Shown piece by piece: positions 1 through 14,680 of a DNA stretch of 33,582 nt. A program made the translations under genes and the position numbers. Each line of letters begins with the position of its first letter. The stretch's first letter is position 1. The stretch comes from Serratia marcescens. Its GTDB lineage: Bacteria > Pseudomonadota > Gammaproteobacteria > Enterobacterales > Enterobacteriaceae. Location: contig JADMXW010000036.1 of the NCBI GenBank assembly GCA_015548865.1, forward strand, positions 1-33,582. The letters run 5' to 3'. The notes under the pieces are model-generated. The model did not search any database and was not told the origin of the DNA. It saw only the letters and a list, made by a program, of their open reading frames with translations.

Positions 1-73
1 TGGTCTGCGTTTCGCAATCCGTGAAGGCGGTCGTACCGTTGGCGCGGGCGTTGTTGCCAAAGTTATCGCTTAA
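1..73 (+). CDS. tuf: EF-Tu, C-terminal 23 codons (partial)
   Basis: The frame from base 2 reads GLRFAIREGGRTVGAGVVAK followed by VIA and a TAA stop, the characteristic C-terminus of domain 3 of elongation factor Tu, which delivers aminoacyl-tRNA to the ribosome. Only the end of the gene is in the window. It lies directly upstream of secE-nusG, as tufB does in E. coli, so this is probably the tufB copy. Copy identity cannot be decided from the fragment. Confidence 0.93.
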   Translation, partial: GLRFAIREGGRTVGAGVVAKVIA

Positions 74-102
74 TCGCCGATAAATTTGACTCAACATGCA
101 GT

Positions 103-129
103 AAAAGGGCATCATTTGATGCCCTTTTT
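103..129 (+). terminator. Intrinsic terminator after tuf
   Basis: A 7-bp stem (GGGCATC/GATGCCC, 107-113 with 118-124) and a 4-base loop are flanked by AAAA before and TTTTT after, 30 bases past the tuf stop codon. This is a textbook Rho-independent terminator separating tuf from secE-nusG. Confidence 0.9.
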
Positions 130-145
130 CTACGCTGCCCTAAGT

Positions 146-207
146 AGAACCTATCTCATCACGGATTGTGGAGTATAATCCTGCTAATCTGTGGTGAGAT
201 AGGCTCT
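146..207. repeat. 17-bp imperfect inverted repeat flanking a TATAAT box
   Basis: Arm 146-162 (AGAACCTATCTCATCAC) pairs with arm 191-207 (GTGGTGAGATAGGCTCT) with two mismatches, both G-T type. The 28-base gap contains TATAAT at 174-179, a likely -10 box for secE-nusG. No convincing -35 hexamer is present; the -35 position falls inside the left arm. The arrangement could be an operator around the promoter. It lies 115 bases before the secE start. Confidence 0.55.
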
Positions 208-230
208 GTAGATTACAGCGTAAATGCCGA

Positions 231-287
231 GTTTCGCTGCGAGCGAAACACAATGTCGGTTTGGTTTGCCCTGCATAGCGGGGCAAA
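231..287 (+). promoter_or_regulatory. Structured secE-nusG leader (two hairpins)
   Basis: Two hairpins follow the putative promoter. The first is a perfect 8-bp stem GTTTCGCT/AGCGAAAC (231-238 with 242-249). The second is a 7-bp stem TTTGCCC/GGGCAAA (265-271 with 281-287). Neither is followed by a T-run, so they are probably leader structures rather than terminators. Function is unknown. Confidence 0.5.
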
Positions 288-322
288 GTTATTTGTCTGA
301 TTCATGAGTGACAGGTTGGTTT

Positions 323-706
323 ATGAGTGCAAATACCGAGACCCAGGGTAGTGGGCGTGGCCTGGAAGCGATCAAATGGCTGGTTGTGGCGGTTTTACTC
401 GTTGTTGCCATCGTAGGCAACTATTACTATCGCGCATATAGTCTGCCACTGCGCGCCTTGGCTGTTGTTATCCTGATTGCTGCGGCAGGCGGTGTTGCAC
501 TGTTAACTGCGAAGGGCAAGGCAACGGTCACGTTTGCCCGCGAAGCGCGCACTGAAGTTCGCAAAGTGATTTGGCCAACCCGCCAGGAAACGCTGCACAC
601 CACGTTGATCGTTGCCGCGGTGACTGCCGTGATGTCACTGATTCTGTGGGGGCTGGATGGTATTCTGGTCCGTTTGATATCGTTTATCACAGGCCTGAGG
701 TTCTAA
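323..706 (+). CDS. secE: Protein translocase subunit SecE
   Basis: SecE is the essential small subunit of the inner-membrane SecYEG channel and clamps SecY. The product is 127 residues, the same length as E. coli SecE, and begins MSANTE. An ATG five codons upstream (308) is in frame, but family length favours 323. Three membrane segments are visible at about residues 19-36, 45-61 and 95-115. Between the second and third lies the conserved amphipathic segment [19 protein letters not shown], the most conserved part of the family. It is followed after one base by nusG, the usual two-gene operon. The ribosome-binding site is weak. Confidence 0.97.
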   Translation: MSANTETQGSGRGLEAIKWLVVAVLLVVAIVGNYYYRAYSLPLRALAVVILIAAAGGVALLTAKGKATVTFAREARTEVRKVIWPTRQETLHTTLIVAAVTAVMSLILWGLDGILVRLISFITGLRF

Positions 707-707
707 G

Positions 708-1253
708 ATGTCTGAAGCTCCAAAAAAACGTTGGTACGTCGTTCAGGCGTTTTCCGGCTTTGAAAGCCGCGTTGCACAATCGCTGCGTGAACACATCAAA
801 TTGCACAACATGGAAGAACTGTTTGGCGACGTCATGGTGCCGACGGAAGAAGTCGTTGAGATTCGTGGCGGCCAGCGTCGTAAAAGCGAACGTAAATTCT
901 TCCCCGGTTACGTGCTGGTGCAGATGGTAATGGAAGATGCGAGCTGGCACCTGGTGCGTAGCGTACCACGAGTGATGGGTTTTATCGGTGGTACGTCCGA
1001 TCGCCCAGCGCCGATCAGCGATAAAGAAGTTGACGCCATTATGAACCGCTTGCAACAAGTGGGTGATAAGCCACGTCCGAAAACGCTGTTTGAACCGGGC
1101 GAGATGGTACGCGTTAACGACGGTCCATTTGCTGACTTCAACGGGGTGGTTGAAGAAGTGGATTACGAAAAGAGCCGCTTGAAAGTGTCGGTTTCTATCT
1201 TCGGACGTGCTACTCCTGTTGAGCTGGATTTCAGCCAGGTAGAAAAAGGCTGA
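708..1253 (+). CDS. nusG: Transcription termination/antitermination factor NusG
   Basis: NusG binds RNA polymerase at the beta-prime clamp, suppresses pausing, and couples transcription to Rho or to ribosomal protein S10. The product is 181 residues, identical in length to E. coli NusG. The N-terminal NGN domain (about 1-115) begins with the typical [14 protein letters not shown]. The C-terminal KOW domain (about 125-181) contains [20 protein letters not shown]. The ATG lies one base after the secE stop, with GAGG inside the secE end as Shine-Dalgarno sequence, so translation is probably coupled. The rplK promoter/terminator region follows. Confidence 0.98.
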   Translation: MSEAPKKRWYVVQAFSGFESRVAQSLREHIKLHNMEELFGDVMVPTEEVVEIRGGQRRKSERKFFPGYVLVQMVMEDASWHLVRSVPRVMGFIGGTSDRPAPISDKEVDAIMNRLQQVGDKPRPKTLFEPGEMVRVNDGPFADFNGVVEEVDYEKSRLKVSVSIFGRATPVELDFSQVEKG

Positions 1254-1280
1254 TACAGCCTGTCGGGCGTAAAGAAATTC

Positions 1281-1309
1281 TTGTATCTGGCGCGAAATTA
1301 ATCTACTAT
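1281..1309 (+). promoter_or_regulatory. Promoter of rplKA (P-L11)
   Basis: TTGTAT at 1281-1286 and TACTAT at 1304-1309 are separated by exactly 17 bases, a good sigma-70 promoter placed about 100 bases before rplK, as for the L11 promoter of E. coli. The spacer and -10 box overlap the left arm, loop and first base of the right arm of the nusG terminator hairpin. Confidence 0.7.
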
Positions 1310-1327
1310 TTCGCGCCTTTTGTTTTT
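1289..1327 (+). terminator. nusG terminator overlapping the rplK promoter
   Basis: A 9-bp perfect stem (GGCGCGAAA/TTTCGCGCC, 1289-1297 with 1309-1317) is followed by TTTTGTTTTT. It ends the secE-nusG transcript 35-65 bases after the nusG stop. It shares its sequence with the -10/-35 spacer of the next promoter. Confidence 0.8.
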
Positions 1328-1329
1328 AG

Positions 1330-1390
1330 ATGCTACGGCATCTGGAAAAGTTAACGTCACGGGGAGCCTTTTTTAAGGCGCTATCACCCA
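1330..1390 (+). promoter_or_regulatory. rplKA mRNA leader, probable L1 repressor target
   Basis: In E. coli, L1 represses its own operon by binding a 23S-rRNA-like structure just before rplK. Here a GGGGAGCC...GGCGC segment with a small hairpin (GCCTT/AAGGC, 1366-1370 with 1375-1379) lies 10-40 bases before the rplK Shine-Dalgarno sequence, in the expected place. The exact binding residues are inferred from family knowledge. Confidence 0.5.
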
Positions 1391-1405
1391 TTAGAGGAAA
1401 TATAA

Positions 1406-2542
<1,137 letters not shown>

Positions 2543-2546
2543 TAGC

Positions 2547-2575
2547 TTTACCTGGGCGAAAGATGTACGTATAAT
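2547..2575 (+). promoter_or_regulatory. Promoter of rplJL-rpoBC (P-L10)
   Basis: TTTACC at 2547-2552 and TATAAT at 2570-2575 are spaced by 17 bases, starting four bases after the rplA stop. The leader to rplJ is about 245 bases. This is the place and form of the main rplJL-rpoBC promoter in enterobacteria. Confidence 0.8.
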
Positions 2576-2584
2576 CTTACGCCC

Positions 2585-2820
2585 ATTGTCCTTAAATGGA
2601 CGAAACAGATTTTTTCGGTTGGAGCCTGGCCTAATCCAGGCCTCCGTCCAAGACCGCAGGTGTTTCTTCGGAAGCTTAATTTTCCTGCGTAGACGGTGAC
2701 AGAGCCTAAAGAAAATTTTCTTTTACTGGATTCTGCTCACCGTGTTTTGACGCCTGTTTTTCCATGTGGTTACAGGTGAAGTGAGTTCCGGAAATTTATT
2801 CCGGCTATATCCAGGAGCAC
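2585..2820 (+). promoter_or_regulatory. L10 leader (autoregulatory mRNA leader of rplJL)
   Basis: The long untranslated leader carries a series of paired segments. One is a kinked hairpin (GGAGCCTGG at 2621-2629 with CCAGGCCTCC at 2636-2645). Another is a long stem ACGGTGACAGA at 2693-2703 with TCTGCTCACCGT at 2732-2743, followed by GTTTTG. This matches the known L10 leader class, in which the L10-(L7/L12) complex binds and blocks rplJ translation. The last 80 bases hold the rplJ Shine-Dalgarno sequence (AGGAG). Confidence 0.75.
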
Positions 2821-2826
2821 AAGCTA

Positions 2827-3324
2827 ATGGCATTAAATCTTCAAGACAAACAAGCGATTGTTGCTGAAGTCAGCGAAGTGGCCAAAGGCGCGCTGTCTGC
2901 GGTAGTTGCGGATTCTCGTGGCGTAACCGTAGATAAAATGACTGAACTGCGTAAAGCAGGTCGTGAAGCTGGCGTATACATGCGTGTTGTTCGTAACACC
3001 CTGCTGCGCCGCGTCGTTGAAGGCACTCCGTTCGAATGCCTGAAAGACACGTTTGTTGGTCCAACCTTGATTGCTTACTCTATGGAACACCCGGGCGCTG
3101 CTGCTCGTCTGTTCAAAGAGTTCGCGAAAGCGAATGCAAAATTCGAGGTTAAAGCTGCAGCCTTTGAAGGTGAGTTGATTCCGGCGGCTCAAATTGACCG
3201 TCTGGCAACGCTGCCGACTTACGAAGAAGCAATTGCACGCCTGATGGCGACCATGAAAGAAGCCTCTGCAGGCAAATTGGTCCGTACTCTGGCAGCTGTT
3301 CGCGATCAGAAAGAAGCGGCCTAA
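2827..3324 (+). CDS. rplJ: 50S ribosomal protein L10
   Basis: L10 is the base of the ribosomal stalk. Its N-terminal domain (about 1-130) binds 23S rRNA, and its C-terminal helix binds L7/L12 dimers. The complex also represses this mRNA. The product is 165 residues, equal to E. coli L10, with the typical start [15 protein letters not shown]. The ATG at 2827 has an AGGAG sequence ten bases upstream. rplL follows after 66 bases and is co-transcribed. Confidence 0.98.
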   Translation: MALNLQDKQAIVAEVSEVAKGALSAVVADSRGVTVDKMTELRKAGREAGVYMRVVRNTLLRRVVEGTPFECLKDTFVGPTLIAYSMEHPGAAARLFKEFAKANAKFEVKAAAFEGELIPAAQIDRLATLPTYEEAIARLMATMKEASAGKLVRTLAAVRDQKEAA

Positions 3325-3372
3325 TCGCCCTTTGCCTGTTATCGCATTTGCTTACGTATAAACTATTTCTGA

Positions 3373-3759
<387 letters not shown>

Positions 3760-3798
3760 GCCAACCCTTCCGGTTGCAGCCTGAGTTTTCAGGCTGAT

Positions 3799-3829
3799 GG
3801 CTGGTGACTTTTTGGTCACCAGCCTTTTT
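3799..3829 (+). terminator. rplL-rpoB attenuator
   Basis: A perfect 10-bp stem (GGCTGGTGAC/GTCACCAGCC, 3799-3808 with 3815-3824) and a T5 run lie 40 bases after rplL. In E. coli, partial termination here sets the ratio of ribosomal stalk protein to RNA polymerase subunits. The remaining 270 bases before rpoB show no further gene; a possible RNase III site cannot be resolved by eye. Confidence 0.85.
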
Positions 3830-4102
3830 GCGCTGTAGGGTGTCTGTGGTGTTTCGCACTGTTTGGCCACGGATTCATACCTCAGGGTATAACCCAAAAT
3901 ATTTTTTTCTATTGACGCCTTAATATACTGCTTTCCTGCTTGGGTTCCCTGCCTCGGCAAAAGCAATGAAATGATTTAAGAGTAATAGAAAGACGTATTG
4001 CGAAGGGCGGCTTGCCTTTCGAACAAACAAAATCGTGTTGCAATGAACCGTCCTGTCAGGACGAGCAAGTGGTTCTTACTTTTCAGCGAGCTGAGGAACC
4101 CC

Positions 4103-7100
4103 ATGGTTTACTCCTATACCGAGAAAAAACGTATTCGTAAGGATTTTGGTAAACGTCCGCAAGTGTTGGACATACCTTATCTCCTTTCTATCCAGCTTGA
4201 CTCGTTTCAGAAGTTCATCGAGCAAGACCCGGAAGGCCAGTACGGTCTGGAAGCCGCATTCCGTTCCGTATTCCCCATTTCAAGCTACAGCGGTAGCTCT
4301 GAGCTGCAATACGTAAGCTACCGTTTGGGTGAGCCCGTATTTGACGTCAAAGAGTGTCAGATTCGCGGGGTGACCTTCTCTGCACCGCTGCGCGTCAAAC
4401 TGCGTCTGGTGATCTACGAGCGCGAAGCGCCGGAAGGCACCGTAAAAGACATCAAAGAACAAGAAGTTTACATGGGCGAAATTCCGCTCATGACCGAAAA
4501 CGGGACCTTTGTTATCAACGGGACTGAGCGTGTTATCGTTTCTCAGTTGCACCGTAGCCCGGGCGTGTTCTTTGACAGCGATAAGGGTAAAACTCACTCC
4601 TCCGGTAAAGTGCTGTATAACGCACGTATCATCCCTTACCGTGGTTCCTGGCTGGATTTCGAGTTCGACCCGAAAGATAACCTGTTTGTGCGTATCGACC
4701 GTCGTCGTAAACTGCCGGCGACCATCATTTTGCGCGCGTTGGGCTTCTCTGCCGAACAAATCCTGGACCTGTTCTTCGATAAGATTGTCTACGAAATCAA
4801 CGGCAATAAGCTGCAAATGGACCTGGTGCCTGAACGCCTGCGCGGTGAAACCGCCTCGTTTGACATCGAAGCTAACGGCAAAGTGTACGTTGAAAAAGGC
4901 CGCCGTATCACCGCGCGCCATATTCGTCAGCTGGAAAAAGACAGCGTAGAGCGCATTGAAGTACCGGTCGAATACATCGCCGGGAAAGTGCTGGCGAAAG
5001 ACTACGTAGACGCAGGTACTGGCGAACTGATCGGCGTTGCTAACATGGAGTTGTCGCTGGATCTGCTGGCTAAACTGAGCCAGGCAGGTCATAAGCGTAT
5101 TGAAACCCTGTTCACTAACGATCTGGACCACGGCCCGTATATCTCCGAAACGCTGCGCGTTGACCCGACCAACGATCGCTTGAGCGCGCTGGTTGAAATC
5201 TATCGCATGATGCGTCCGGGTGAGCCGCCGACACGCGAAGCGGCAGAAAGCCTATTCGAGAACCTATTCTTCTCTGAAGATCGCTACGATCTGTCTGCCG
5301 TAGGCCGCATGAAGTTTAACCGCTCCCTGCTGCGCGACGAGATTGAAGGTTCCGGTATCCTGAGCAAAGACGACATCATCGAAGTGATGAAGAAGCTCAT
5401 CGATATCCGTAACGGTTCTGGCGAAGTCGATGATATTGATCACTTGGGTAACCGTCGTATCCGTTCCGTGGGCGAAATGGCGGAAAACCAATTCCGCGTT
5501 GGTCTGGTGCGTGTAGAACGTGCGGTGAAAGAGCGTCTGTCTCTGGGCGATCTGGATACCCTGATGCCGCAGGACATGATCAACGCCAAGCCGATTTCTG
5601 CGGCGGTGAAAGAGTTCTTCGGTTCCAGCCAGCTGTCCCAGTTTATGGACCAGAACAACCCGTTGTCCGAAATTACGCACAAACGCCGTATCTCCGCGTT
5701 GGGCCCAGGTGGTCTGACTCGTGAACGTGCTGGCTTTGAAGTGCGTGACGTACACCCGACTCACTACGGTCGTGTATGTCCTATCGAAACGCCGGAAGGT
5801 CCGAACATCGGTCTTATCAACTCGCTGTCCGTGTATGCGCAGACCAACGAATACGGTTTCCTTGAAACCCCGTATCGTCTGGTGCGTGACGGTGTGGTAA
5901 CGGATGAAATCCATTACCTCTCTGCGATTGAAGAAGGCAACTACGTTATTGCGCAGGCGAACACCAATCTCGACGAAGAAGGTCATTTCGTTGACGATCT
6001 GGTTACCTGCCGTAGCAAAGGTGAATCCAGCTTGTTCAGCCGCGATCAGGTTGACTACATGGACGTTTCCACCCAGCAGGTGGTTTCCGTCGGTGCATCT
6101 CTGATCCCGTTCTTGGAACACGATGACGCCAACCGTGCCTTGATGGGTGCGAACATGCAACGTCAGGCTGTACCGACCCTGCGTGCTGATAAGCCGCTGG
6201 TAGGTACGGGTATGGAACGCGCTGTTGCTGTTGACTCCGGTGTTACTGCTGTTGCCAAGCGTGGCGGTACCGTACAGTACGTCGACGCATCCCGTATCGT
6301 TATCAAAGTTAACGAAGACGAGATGTATCCGGGCGAAGCGGGCATTGACATCTACAACCTGACTAAATACACCCGTTCTAACCAGAACACCTGTATTAAC
6401 CAGATGCCGTGTGTGTCTTTGGGTGAACCCGTTGAACGTGGTGATGTACTGGCTGATGGTCCGTCCACCGATTTGGGGGAACTGGCTCTGGGTCAGAACA
6501 TGCGCGTCGCGTTCATGCCTTGGAACGGTTACAACTTCGAAGACTCCATCCTCGTGTCCGAGCGTGTAGTGCAGGAAGATCGTTTCACCTCTATCCACAT
6601 TCAGGAACTGGCGTGTGTGTCTCGTGACACCAAGCTGGGGCCAGAAGAGATCACCGCCGATATCCCGAACGTGGGTGAAGCTGCGCTCTCTAAACTGGAT
6701 GAGTCCGGTATCGTCTATATCGGTGCGGAAGTGACAGGTGGCGACATTCTGGTCGGTAAAGTAACGCCGAAAGGCGAAACCCAACTGACGCCGGAAGAAA
6801 AACTGCTGCGTGCGATCTTCGGTGAGAAAGCGTCTGATGTTAAAGACTCTTCCCTGCGTGTACCGAACGGTGTATCCGGTACGGTTATCGACGTTCAGGT
6901 CTTCACCCGTGATGGCGTGGAAAAAGACAAACGCGCGCTCGAAATCGAAGAGATGCAACTGAAACAGGCCAAAAAAGACCTGACTGAAGAACTGCAAATT
7001 CTCGAAGCCGGTCTGTTTGCTCGTATTCACGCGGTGCTGGTTTCTGGCGGCGTTGAAGCGGACAAACTGGACAAGCTGCCGCGTGAACGCTGGTTGGAAC

Positions 7101-8131
7101 TGGGCCTGACTGATGAAGAGAAACAGAATCAGTTGGAACAGCTGGCCGAGCAGTATGACGAGCTGAAACACGAATTCGAGAAAAAACTCGAAGCGAAACG
7201 CCGCAAGATCACGCAAGGCGACGATCTGGCGCCGGGCGTACTGAAGATCGTCAAGGTGTATCTGGCTGTTAAACGTCAGATTCAGCCGGGTGACAAGATG
7301 GCAGGCCGCCACGGTAACAAGGGTGTTATCTCCAAGATCAACCCGATCGAAGATATGCCTTACGATGAGAACGGTACGCCGGTCGATATCGTACTGAACC
7401 CGCTGGGCGTTCCATCGCGTATGAACATCGGTCAGATTCTGGAAACCCACTTGGGTATGGCGGCTAAAGGCATTGGCGAGAAGATCAACGCCATGCTGAA
7501 ACGCCAGGAAGAAGTGGCCAAGCTGCGCGAGTTCATCCAGAAGGCCTACGATCTGGGCAACGACGTGCGTCAGAAAGTTGACCTGAACACCTTCACAGAT
7601 GATGAAGTGCTGCGTTTAGCGGACAACCTGAAGAAGGGGATGCCGCTGGCAACACCAGTGTTCGATGGTGCTAAAGAGTCCGAGATCAAAGAGCTGCTGA
7701 CGCTGGGTGGTCTGCCTACCTCTGGTCAGATCACGCTGTTTGATGGTCGTACCGGTGAACAGTTTGAGCGTTCGGTAACCGTAGGTTACATGTACATGCT
7801 GAAACTGAACCACTTGGTTGACGATAAGATGCACGCGCGTTCTACCGGTTCTTACAGCCTGGTAACCCAGCAACCGTTGGGTGGTAAAGCCCAGTTCGGT
7901 GGTCAGCGCTTCGGTGAGATGGAAGTGTGGGCGTTGGAAGCTTATGGCGCAGCCTATACCCTGCAGGAAATGCTGACGGTGAAATCCGATGACGTCAACG
8001 GCCGTACCAAGATGTATAAAAACATCGTGGACGGTGACCATCGTATGGAACCGGGCATGCCGGAGTCCTTCAACGTACTGTTGAAAGAAATCCGCTCGCT
8101 GGGTATCAACATCGAGCTGGAAGAAGGTTAA
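4103..8131 (+). CDS. rpoB: DNA-directed RNA polymerase subunit beta
   Basis: The beta subunit forms one pincer of RNA polymerase and half of the active centre. It starts at [20 protein letters not shown], giving 1342 residues as in E. coli; TGAGGA lies eight bases upstream. An open frame extends 35 codons further upstream but has no support. The rifampicin cluster (about residues 505-535) reads [20 protein letters not shown] then [13 protein letters not shown], fully wild type, so no rpoB-type rifampicin resistance is predicted there. The active-site segment [13 protein letters not shown] and the C-terminal clamp region ending in INIELEEG are intact. Confidence 0.99.
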   Translation: MVYSYTEKKRIRKDFGKRPQVLDIPYLLSIQLDSFQKFIEQDPEGQYGLEAAFRSVFPISSYSGSSELQYVSYRLGEPVFDVKECQIRGVTFSAPLRVKLRLVIYEREAPEGTVKDIKEQEVYMGEIPLMTENGTFVINGTERVIVSQLHRSPGVFFDSDKGKTHSSGKVLYNARIIPYRGSWLDFEFDPKDNLFVRIDRRRKLPATIILRALGFSAEQILDLFFDKIVYEINGNKLQMDLVPERLRGETASFDIEANGKVYVEKGRRITARHIRQLEKDSVERIEVPVEYIAGKVLAKDYVDAGTGELIGVANMELSLDLLAKLSQAGHKRIETLFTNDLDHGPYISETLRVDPTNDRLSALVEIYRMMRPGEPPTREAAESLFENLFFSEDRYDLSAVGRMKFNRSLLRDEIEGSGILSKDDIIEVMKKLIDIRNGSGEVDDIDHLGNRRIRSVGEMAENQFRVGLVRVERAVKERLSLGDLDTLMPQDMINAKPISAAVKEFFGSSQLSQFMDQNNPLSEITHKRRISALGPGGLTRERAGFEVRDVHPTHYGRVCPIETPEGPNIGLINSLSVYAQTNEYGFLETPYRLVRDGVVTDEIHYLSAIEEGNYVIAQANTNLDEEGHFVDDLVTCRSKGESSLFSRDQVDYMDVSTQQVVSVGASLIPFLEHDDANRALMGANMQRQAVPTLRADKPLVGTGMERAVAVDSGVTAVAKRGGTVQYVDASRIVIKVNEDEMYPGEAGIDIYNLTKYTRSNQNTCINQMPCVSLGEPVERGDVLADGPSTDLGELALGQNMRVAFMPWNGYNFEDSILVSERVVQEDRFTSIHIQELACVSRDTKLGPEEITADIPNVGEAALSKLDESGIVYIGAEVTGGDILVGKVTPKGETQLTPEEKLLRAIFGEKASDVKDSSLRVPNGVSGTVIDVQVFTRDGVEKDKRALEIEEMQLKQAKKDLTEELQILEAGLFARIHAVLVSGGVEADKLDKLPRERWLELGLTDEEKQNQLEQLAEQYDELKHEFEKKLEAKRRKITQGDDLAPGVLKIVKVYLAVKRQIQPGDKMAGRHGNKGVISKINPIEDMPYDENGTPVDIVLNPLGVPSRMNIGQILETHLGMAAKGIGEKINAMLKRQEEVAKLREFIQKAYDLGNDVRQKVDLNTFTDDEVLRLADNLKKGMPLATPVFDGAKESEIKELLTLGGLPTSGQITLFDGRTGEQFERSVTVGYMYMLKLNHLVDDKMHARSTGSYSLVTQQPLGGKAQFGGQRFGEMEVWALEAYGAAYTLQEMLTVKSDDVNGRTKMYKNIVDGDHRMEPGMPESFNVLLKEIRSLGINIELEEG

Positions 8132-8169
8132 TACCCGCTCGATTGTGCTGTGTGCACGCTAAAGGGATG

Positions 8170-8202
8170 CCTGAGCCTGGTTTGTTAATGGCCAGGCTTA
8201 GG
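8170..8202 (+). other. Stem-loop in the rpoB-rpoC intercistronic gap
   Basis: CCTGAGCCTGG (8170-8180) pairs with CCAGGCTTAGG (8192-8202) as an 11-bp stem with one G-U pair in RNA and an 11-base loop. No T-run follows, so it is not a terminator. It may affect mRNA stability or processing between rpoB and rpoC. Confidence 0.55.
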
Positions 8203-8237
8203 TATCTAACAGGTCTAACTCCGACGGGAGCCAATCC

Positions 8238-12461
<4,224 letters not shown>

Positions 12462-12490
12462 GCTATCCTCAGATAACGCTTAAACGTCTA

Positions 12491-12520
12491 AACCCCGGCT
12501 TGTTGGCCGGGGTTTTTTTT
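12491..12520 (+). terminator. Terminator of the rplJL-rpoBC operon
   Basis: The stem AACCCCGGC (12491-12499) with GCCGGGGTT (12506-12514) and a following T-run form a strong intrinsic terminator 30 bases after the rpoC stop. Confidence 0.93.
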
Positions 12521-12671
12521 ATCTATCAGATCGTGAGCGATACAGAAAAAAAGCAGACTTGCTCCCCTCCGTCACGCATACTTCTTAATCATACTTTTGT
12601 AACCGTGATATGAATTTCTTCTGAGTAATATTTAGTGTACAGTTGTGTAAATCTAAAATAACGAGACAAAC

Positions 12672-14033
12672 ATGAACAGCACAAGCACATCAATGTCGCC
12701 GCAGAGCGATAGCGTAGCAAACCAAAGCGGCTCACAATCCCTGCCTGAAAGCCATACTCACAACCGGGCGCGCCGTGCAGCATGGGGAAGTTTTGTCGGT
12801 GCAGTTGTCGACTGGTATGATTTTTTACTGTACGGAATAGTTGCCGCTTTAGTTTTCAATACTGAGTTTTTCCCCCAGATAAGCCCGACAATGGGGACGC
12901 TGGCGGCATTTGGTACTTTTGGCGTTGGCTTCTTGTTCCGTCCACTGGGCGGCATGGTATTCGGCCACTTTGGCGATCGCCTGGGTCGTAAACGCATGCT
13001 AATGATCACCGTGTGGATGATGGGGATCGCCACCGCACTTATCGGCCTGTTGCCTTCATTTGCTTCTATCGGCTGGTGGGCGCCGGTGCTGCTGGTCACT
13101 CTTCGCGCCATTCAAGGGTTTGCTGTCGGGGGCGAGTGGGGCGGTGCGGCGTTGCTTGCAGTGGAAAGCGCGCCTAAGAAGAAAAAAGCCTTTTACAGTA
13201 GTGGTGTGCAAGTAGGTTATGGTGTCGGCTTGTTGCTGGCGACAGGGTCCATTTCTGTTGTCAGTCATTGGACGACCAACGAGGAGTTTGTTACTTGGGG
13301 TTGGCGTCTGCCGTTCCTATTCAGCCTGATACTGGTTGCCATTGCCTGGTGGGTGCGTAACGGTATGGATGAATCCCAGGAGTTTGAAGCCAATAAAACG
13401 TTGCAAGAGCGCGCCAGCAAGCTTCGGTCTTTCCCTATTTTTGAAGCATTGCGCAAACATCCAAAAGCATTTCTACTGATCATAGCCCTGCGCCTTGGCG
13501 AGTTGTTGACGATGTATATCGTTACGGCCTTTGCGCTGAACTACTCAACCGCACATCTTGGCCTATCGCGCGATATGTTCCTTAATATCGGCCTGTTGGT
13601 GGGGGCAATCAGCTGTTTCTCTATCCCTGCTTTTGCCTGGCTGGCGGACAGCTTTGGTCGTCGTCGTATCTATGTGACCGGAGCGCTGATCGGTGCGGCC
13701 AGTGCGGTGCCGTTCTTTATCGCGTTGGAGAATCACAATACGGTGCTGATCCTGCTGTTCGCCATTCTGCTGGCGAATGTAGCGCATGATATGATCGTCA
13801 GCGTACAGCAGCCGATGTTTACCGAACTGTTTGGTACTGCTTACCGCTATAGCGGTGCAGGTGTGGGTTATCAGGTAGCCAGCGTGGTGGGCGGTGGCTT
13901 TACGCCGTTTATCGCTGTGTTGCTGGTGACCGTGTTCTCCGGTGCCTGGTATGGCGTTGCGGGTTATCTGGCGGCAGGGTGTCTGATCTCTGCCGTGGTC
14001 GGTATGAGTATGAAGCCGCAATCAACGGATTAA
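12672..14033 (+). CDS. shiA: Shikimate transporter, MHS-family proton symporter
   Basis: This is a major-facilitator protein of the metabolite:H+ symporter (MHS) family, 453 residues with about twelve membrane segments. The sequence follows E. coli ShiA closely across its length, for example RARRAAWGSFVGAVVDWYDF (about 34-53), GHFGDRLGRKRMLM in the loop 2-3 signature, RAIQGFAVGGEWGGAALL, SSGVQVGYGVGLLL and RYSGAGVGYQVASVVGGGFT. ShiA imports shikimate and possibly related plant-derived acids. The N-terminus has a Ser/Asn-rich extension of about 15 residues. The ribosome-binding site is weak. It stands alone between the rpoC terminator and a convergent gene, so it is probably monocistronic. Substrate assignment rests on family similarity. 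Confidence 0.88.
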   Translation: MNSTSTSMSPQSDSVANQSGSQSLPESHTHNRARRAAWGSFVGAVVDWYDFLLYGIVAALVFNTEFFPQISPTMGTLAAFGTFGVGFLFRPLGGMVFGHFGDRLGRKRMLMITVWMMGIATALIGLLPSFASIGWWAPVLLVTLRAIQGFAVGGEWGGAALLAVESAPKKKKAFYSSGVQVGYGVGLLLATGSISVVSHWTTNEEFVTWGWRLPFLFSLILVAIAWWVRNGMDESQEFEANKTLQERASKLRSFPIFEALRKHPKAFLLIIALRLGELLTMYIVTAFALNYSTAHLGLSRDMFLNIGLLVGAISCFSIPAFAWLADSFGRRRIYVTGALIGAASAVPFFIALENHNTVLILLFAILLANVAHDMIVSVQQPMFTELFGTAYRYSGAGVGYQVASVVGGGFTPFIAVLLVTVFSGAWYGVAGYLAAGCLISAVVGMSMKPQSTD

Positions 14034-14043
14034 GAGCCAATAA

Positions 14044-14079
14044 AGACCGTAACGCTATAGGTGTTGTACGTTACGGTCT
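14044..14079. terminator. Hairpin between convergent shiA and the HbpS-like gene
   Basis: An 11-bp stem (AGACCGTAACG/CGTTACGGTCT, arms near 14044-14054 and 14069-14079) fills the gap between two convergent genes. On the minus strand it is followed by TTTATT, so it best serves the minus-strand gene, and it may also end the shiA transcript. Confidence 0.7.
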
Positions 14080-14085
14080 CTCCCG

Positions 14086-14583
14086 TTATTTTGCGCTGAG
14101 TTGCTCTTTCGCTGCATCCAGCGCATCCAGAGCACATTGTTGATCGATACTGCCCGAGGGGGCGCCACCAATGCCAATTGCTCCAATGGTTTGATCCCCC
14201 ACTTTCACAGGTACGCCACCTGCCAGCAATAAAAAGCCTGGAATATCACGCAAATTTTGCGCTTCAGCATTGGACTGGGCGTTCTTCATCACGTTTTCCG
14301 TAGGCGCTTTCGTGGTGAGCGCGGTAAATGCCTTCATCCGGCTGGCTTCGAGTGTATGCGGTCCCGCGTTATCCATGCGTTTGGCTAGCTTCACTATGCC
14401 AGCGCGATCGACGATGGTCACGGCCACGTTCACATTCTTGGCGCTGCACGACTGGATGGCATGTTGTGCCAGCTGTTCGGCCAGCGCCAAAGAAAGATTT
14501 TTCTCGTTTAAAATGCCATTGGCAAAGCTGGGAAACGCAGTAATACCGCTGAAAAGCAGGGTGGTGATAAGAAAACGTTTCAT
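14086..14583 (-). CDS. Secreted GlcG/HbpS-family (DUF336) heme-binding-like protein
   Basis: The 165-residue product starts with a signal peptide, MKRFLITTLLFSGITAFPSFA, with likely cleavage after residue 21, so it is periplasmic or exported. The rest is one GlcG/HbpS (DUF336) domain. It has the family's N-terminal half (LALAEQLAQHAIQSC, VAVTIVDRAGIVKLAKRMD), the GPHTLEASRMKAFTALT segment and the glycine-rich end PGFLLLAGGVPVKVGDQ then TIGAIGIGGAPSG. Some members bind heme; in Streptomyces, HbpS modulates a sensor kinase. The ATG at 14583 has AGGAG ten bases upstream; in-frame upstream ATGs would destroy the signal peptide. It lies 104 bases downstream of, and in the same direction as, a response regulator and kinase. 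Heme binding is not shown by the sequence. Confidence 0.85.
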   Translation of the reverse strand: MKRFLITTLLFSGITAFPSFANGILNEKNLSLALAEQLAQHAIQSCSAKNVNVAVTIVDRAGIVKLAKRMDNAGPHTLEASRMKAFTALTTKAPTENVMKNAQSNAEAQNLRDIPGFLLLAGGVPVKVGDQTIGAIGIGGAPSGSIDQQCALDALDAAKEQLSAK

Positions 14584-14680
14584 TATGTTCTGGCTCCTGT
14601 TGTCCATGGAAGGTACTCGATAAGGACAGCCTAACGAGAGCCCTTGGAAGGAACCATTCGGTTGATTACTCAAATCACTG

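Noticed and set aside
3912-3929. TTGACG...TATACT before rpoB as a promoter
   Set aside because: The hexamers are only six bases apart, far from the 16-18 needed.
5264-7450. Open frame of 728 codons antisense to rpoB
   Set aside because: It is a shadow of the strongly biased codons of rpoB; its translation has no domain pattern, and there is no ribosome-binding site or promoter.
4103-8131. Rifampicin-resistance change in RpoB
   Set aside because: The cluster around residues 505-535 is identical to the sensitive E. coli sequence as far as I can recall it.
12631-12659. TTTAGT-17-TAAAAT as the shiA promoter
   Set aside because: Transcription would start about six bases before the ATG, leaving no room for a ribosome-binding site; the real promoter is probably further upstream.
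14584-14673. Longer N-terminus for the HbpS-like protein
   Set aside because: Upstream in-frame starts would bury the signal peptide and lack a good ribosome-binding site, while the ATG at 14583 has AGGAG.
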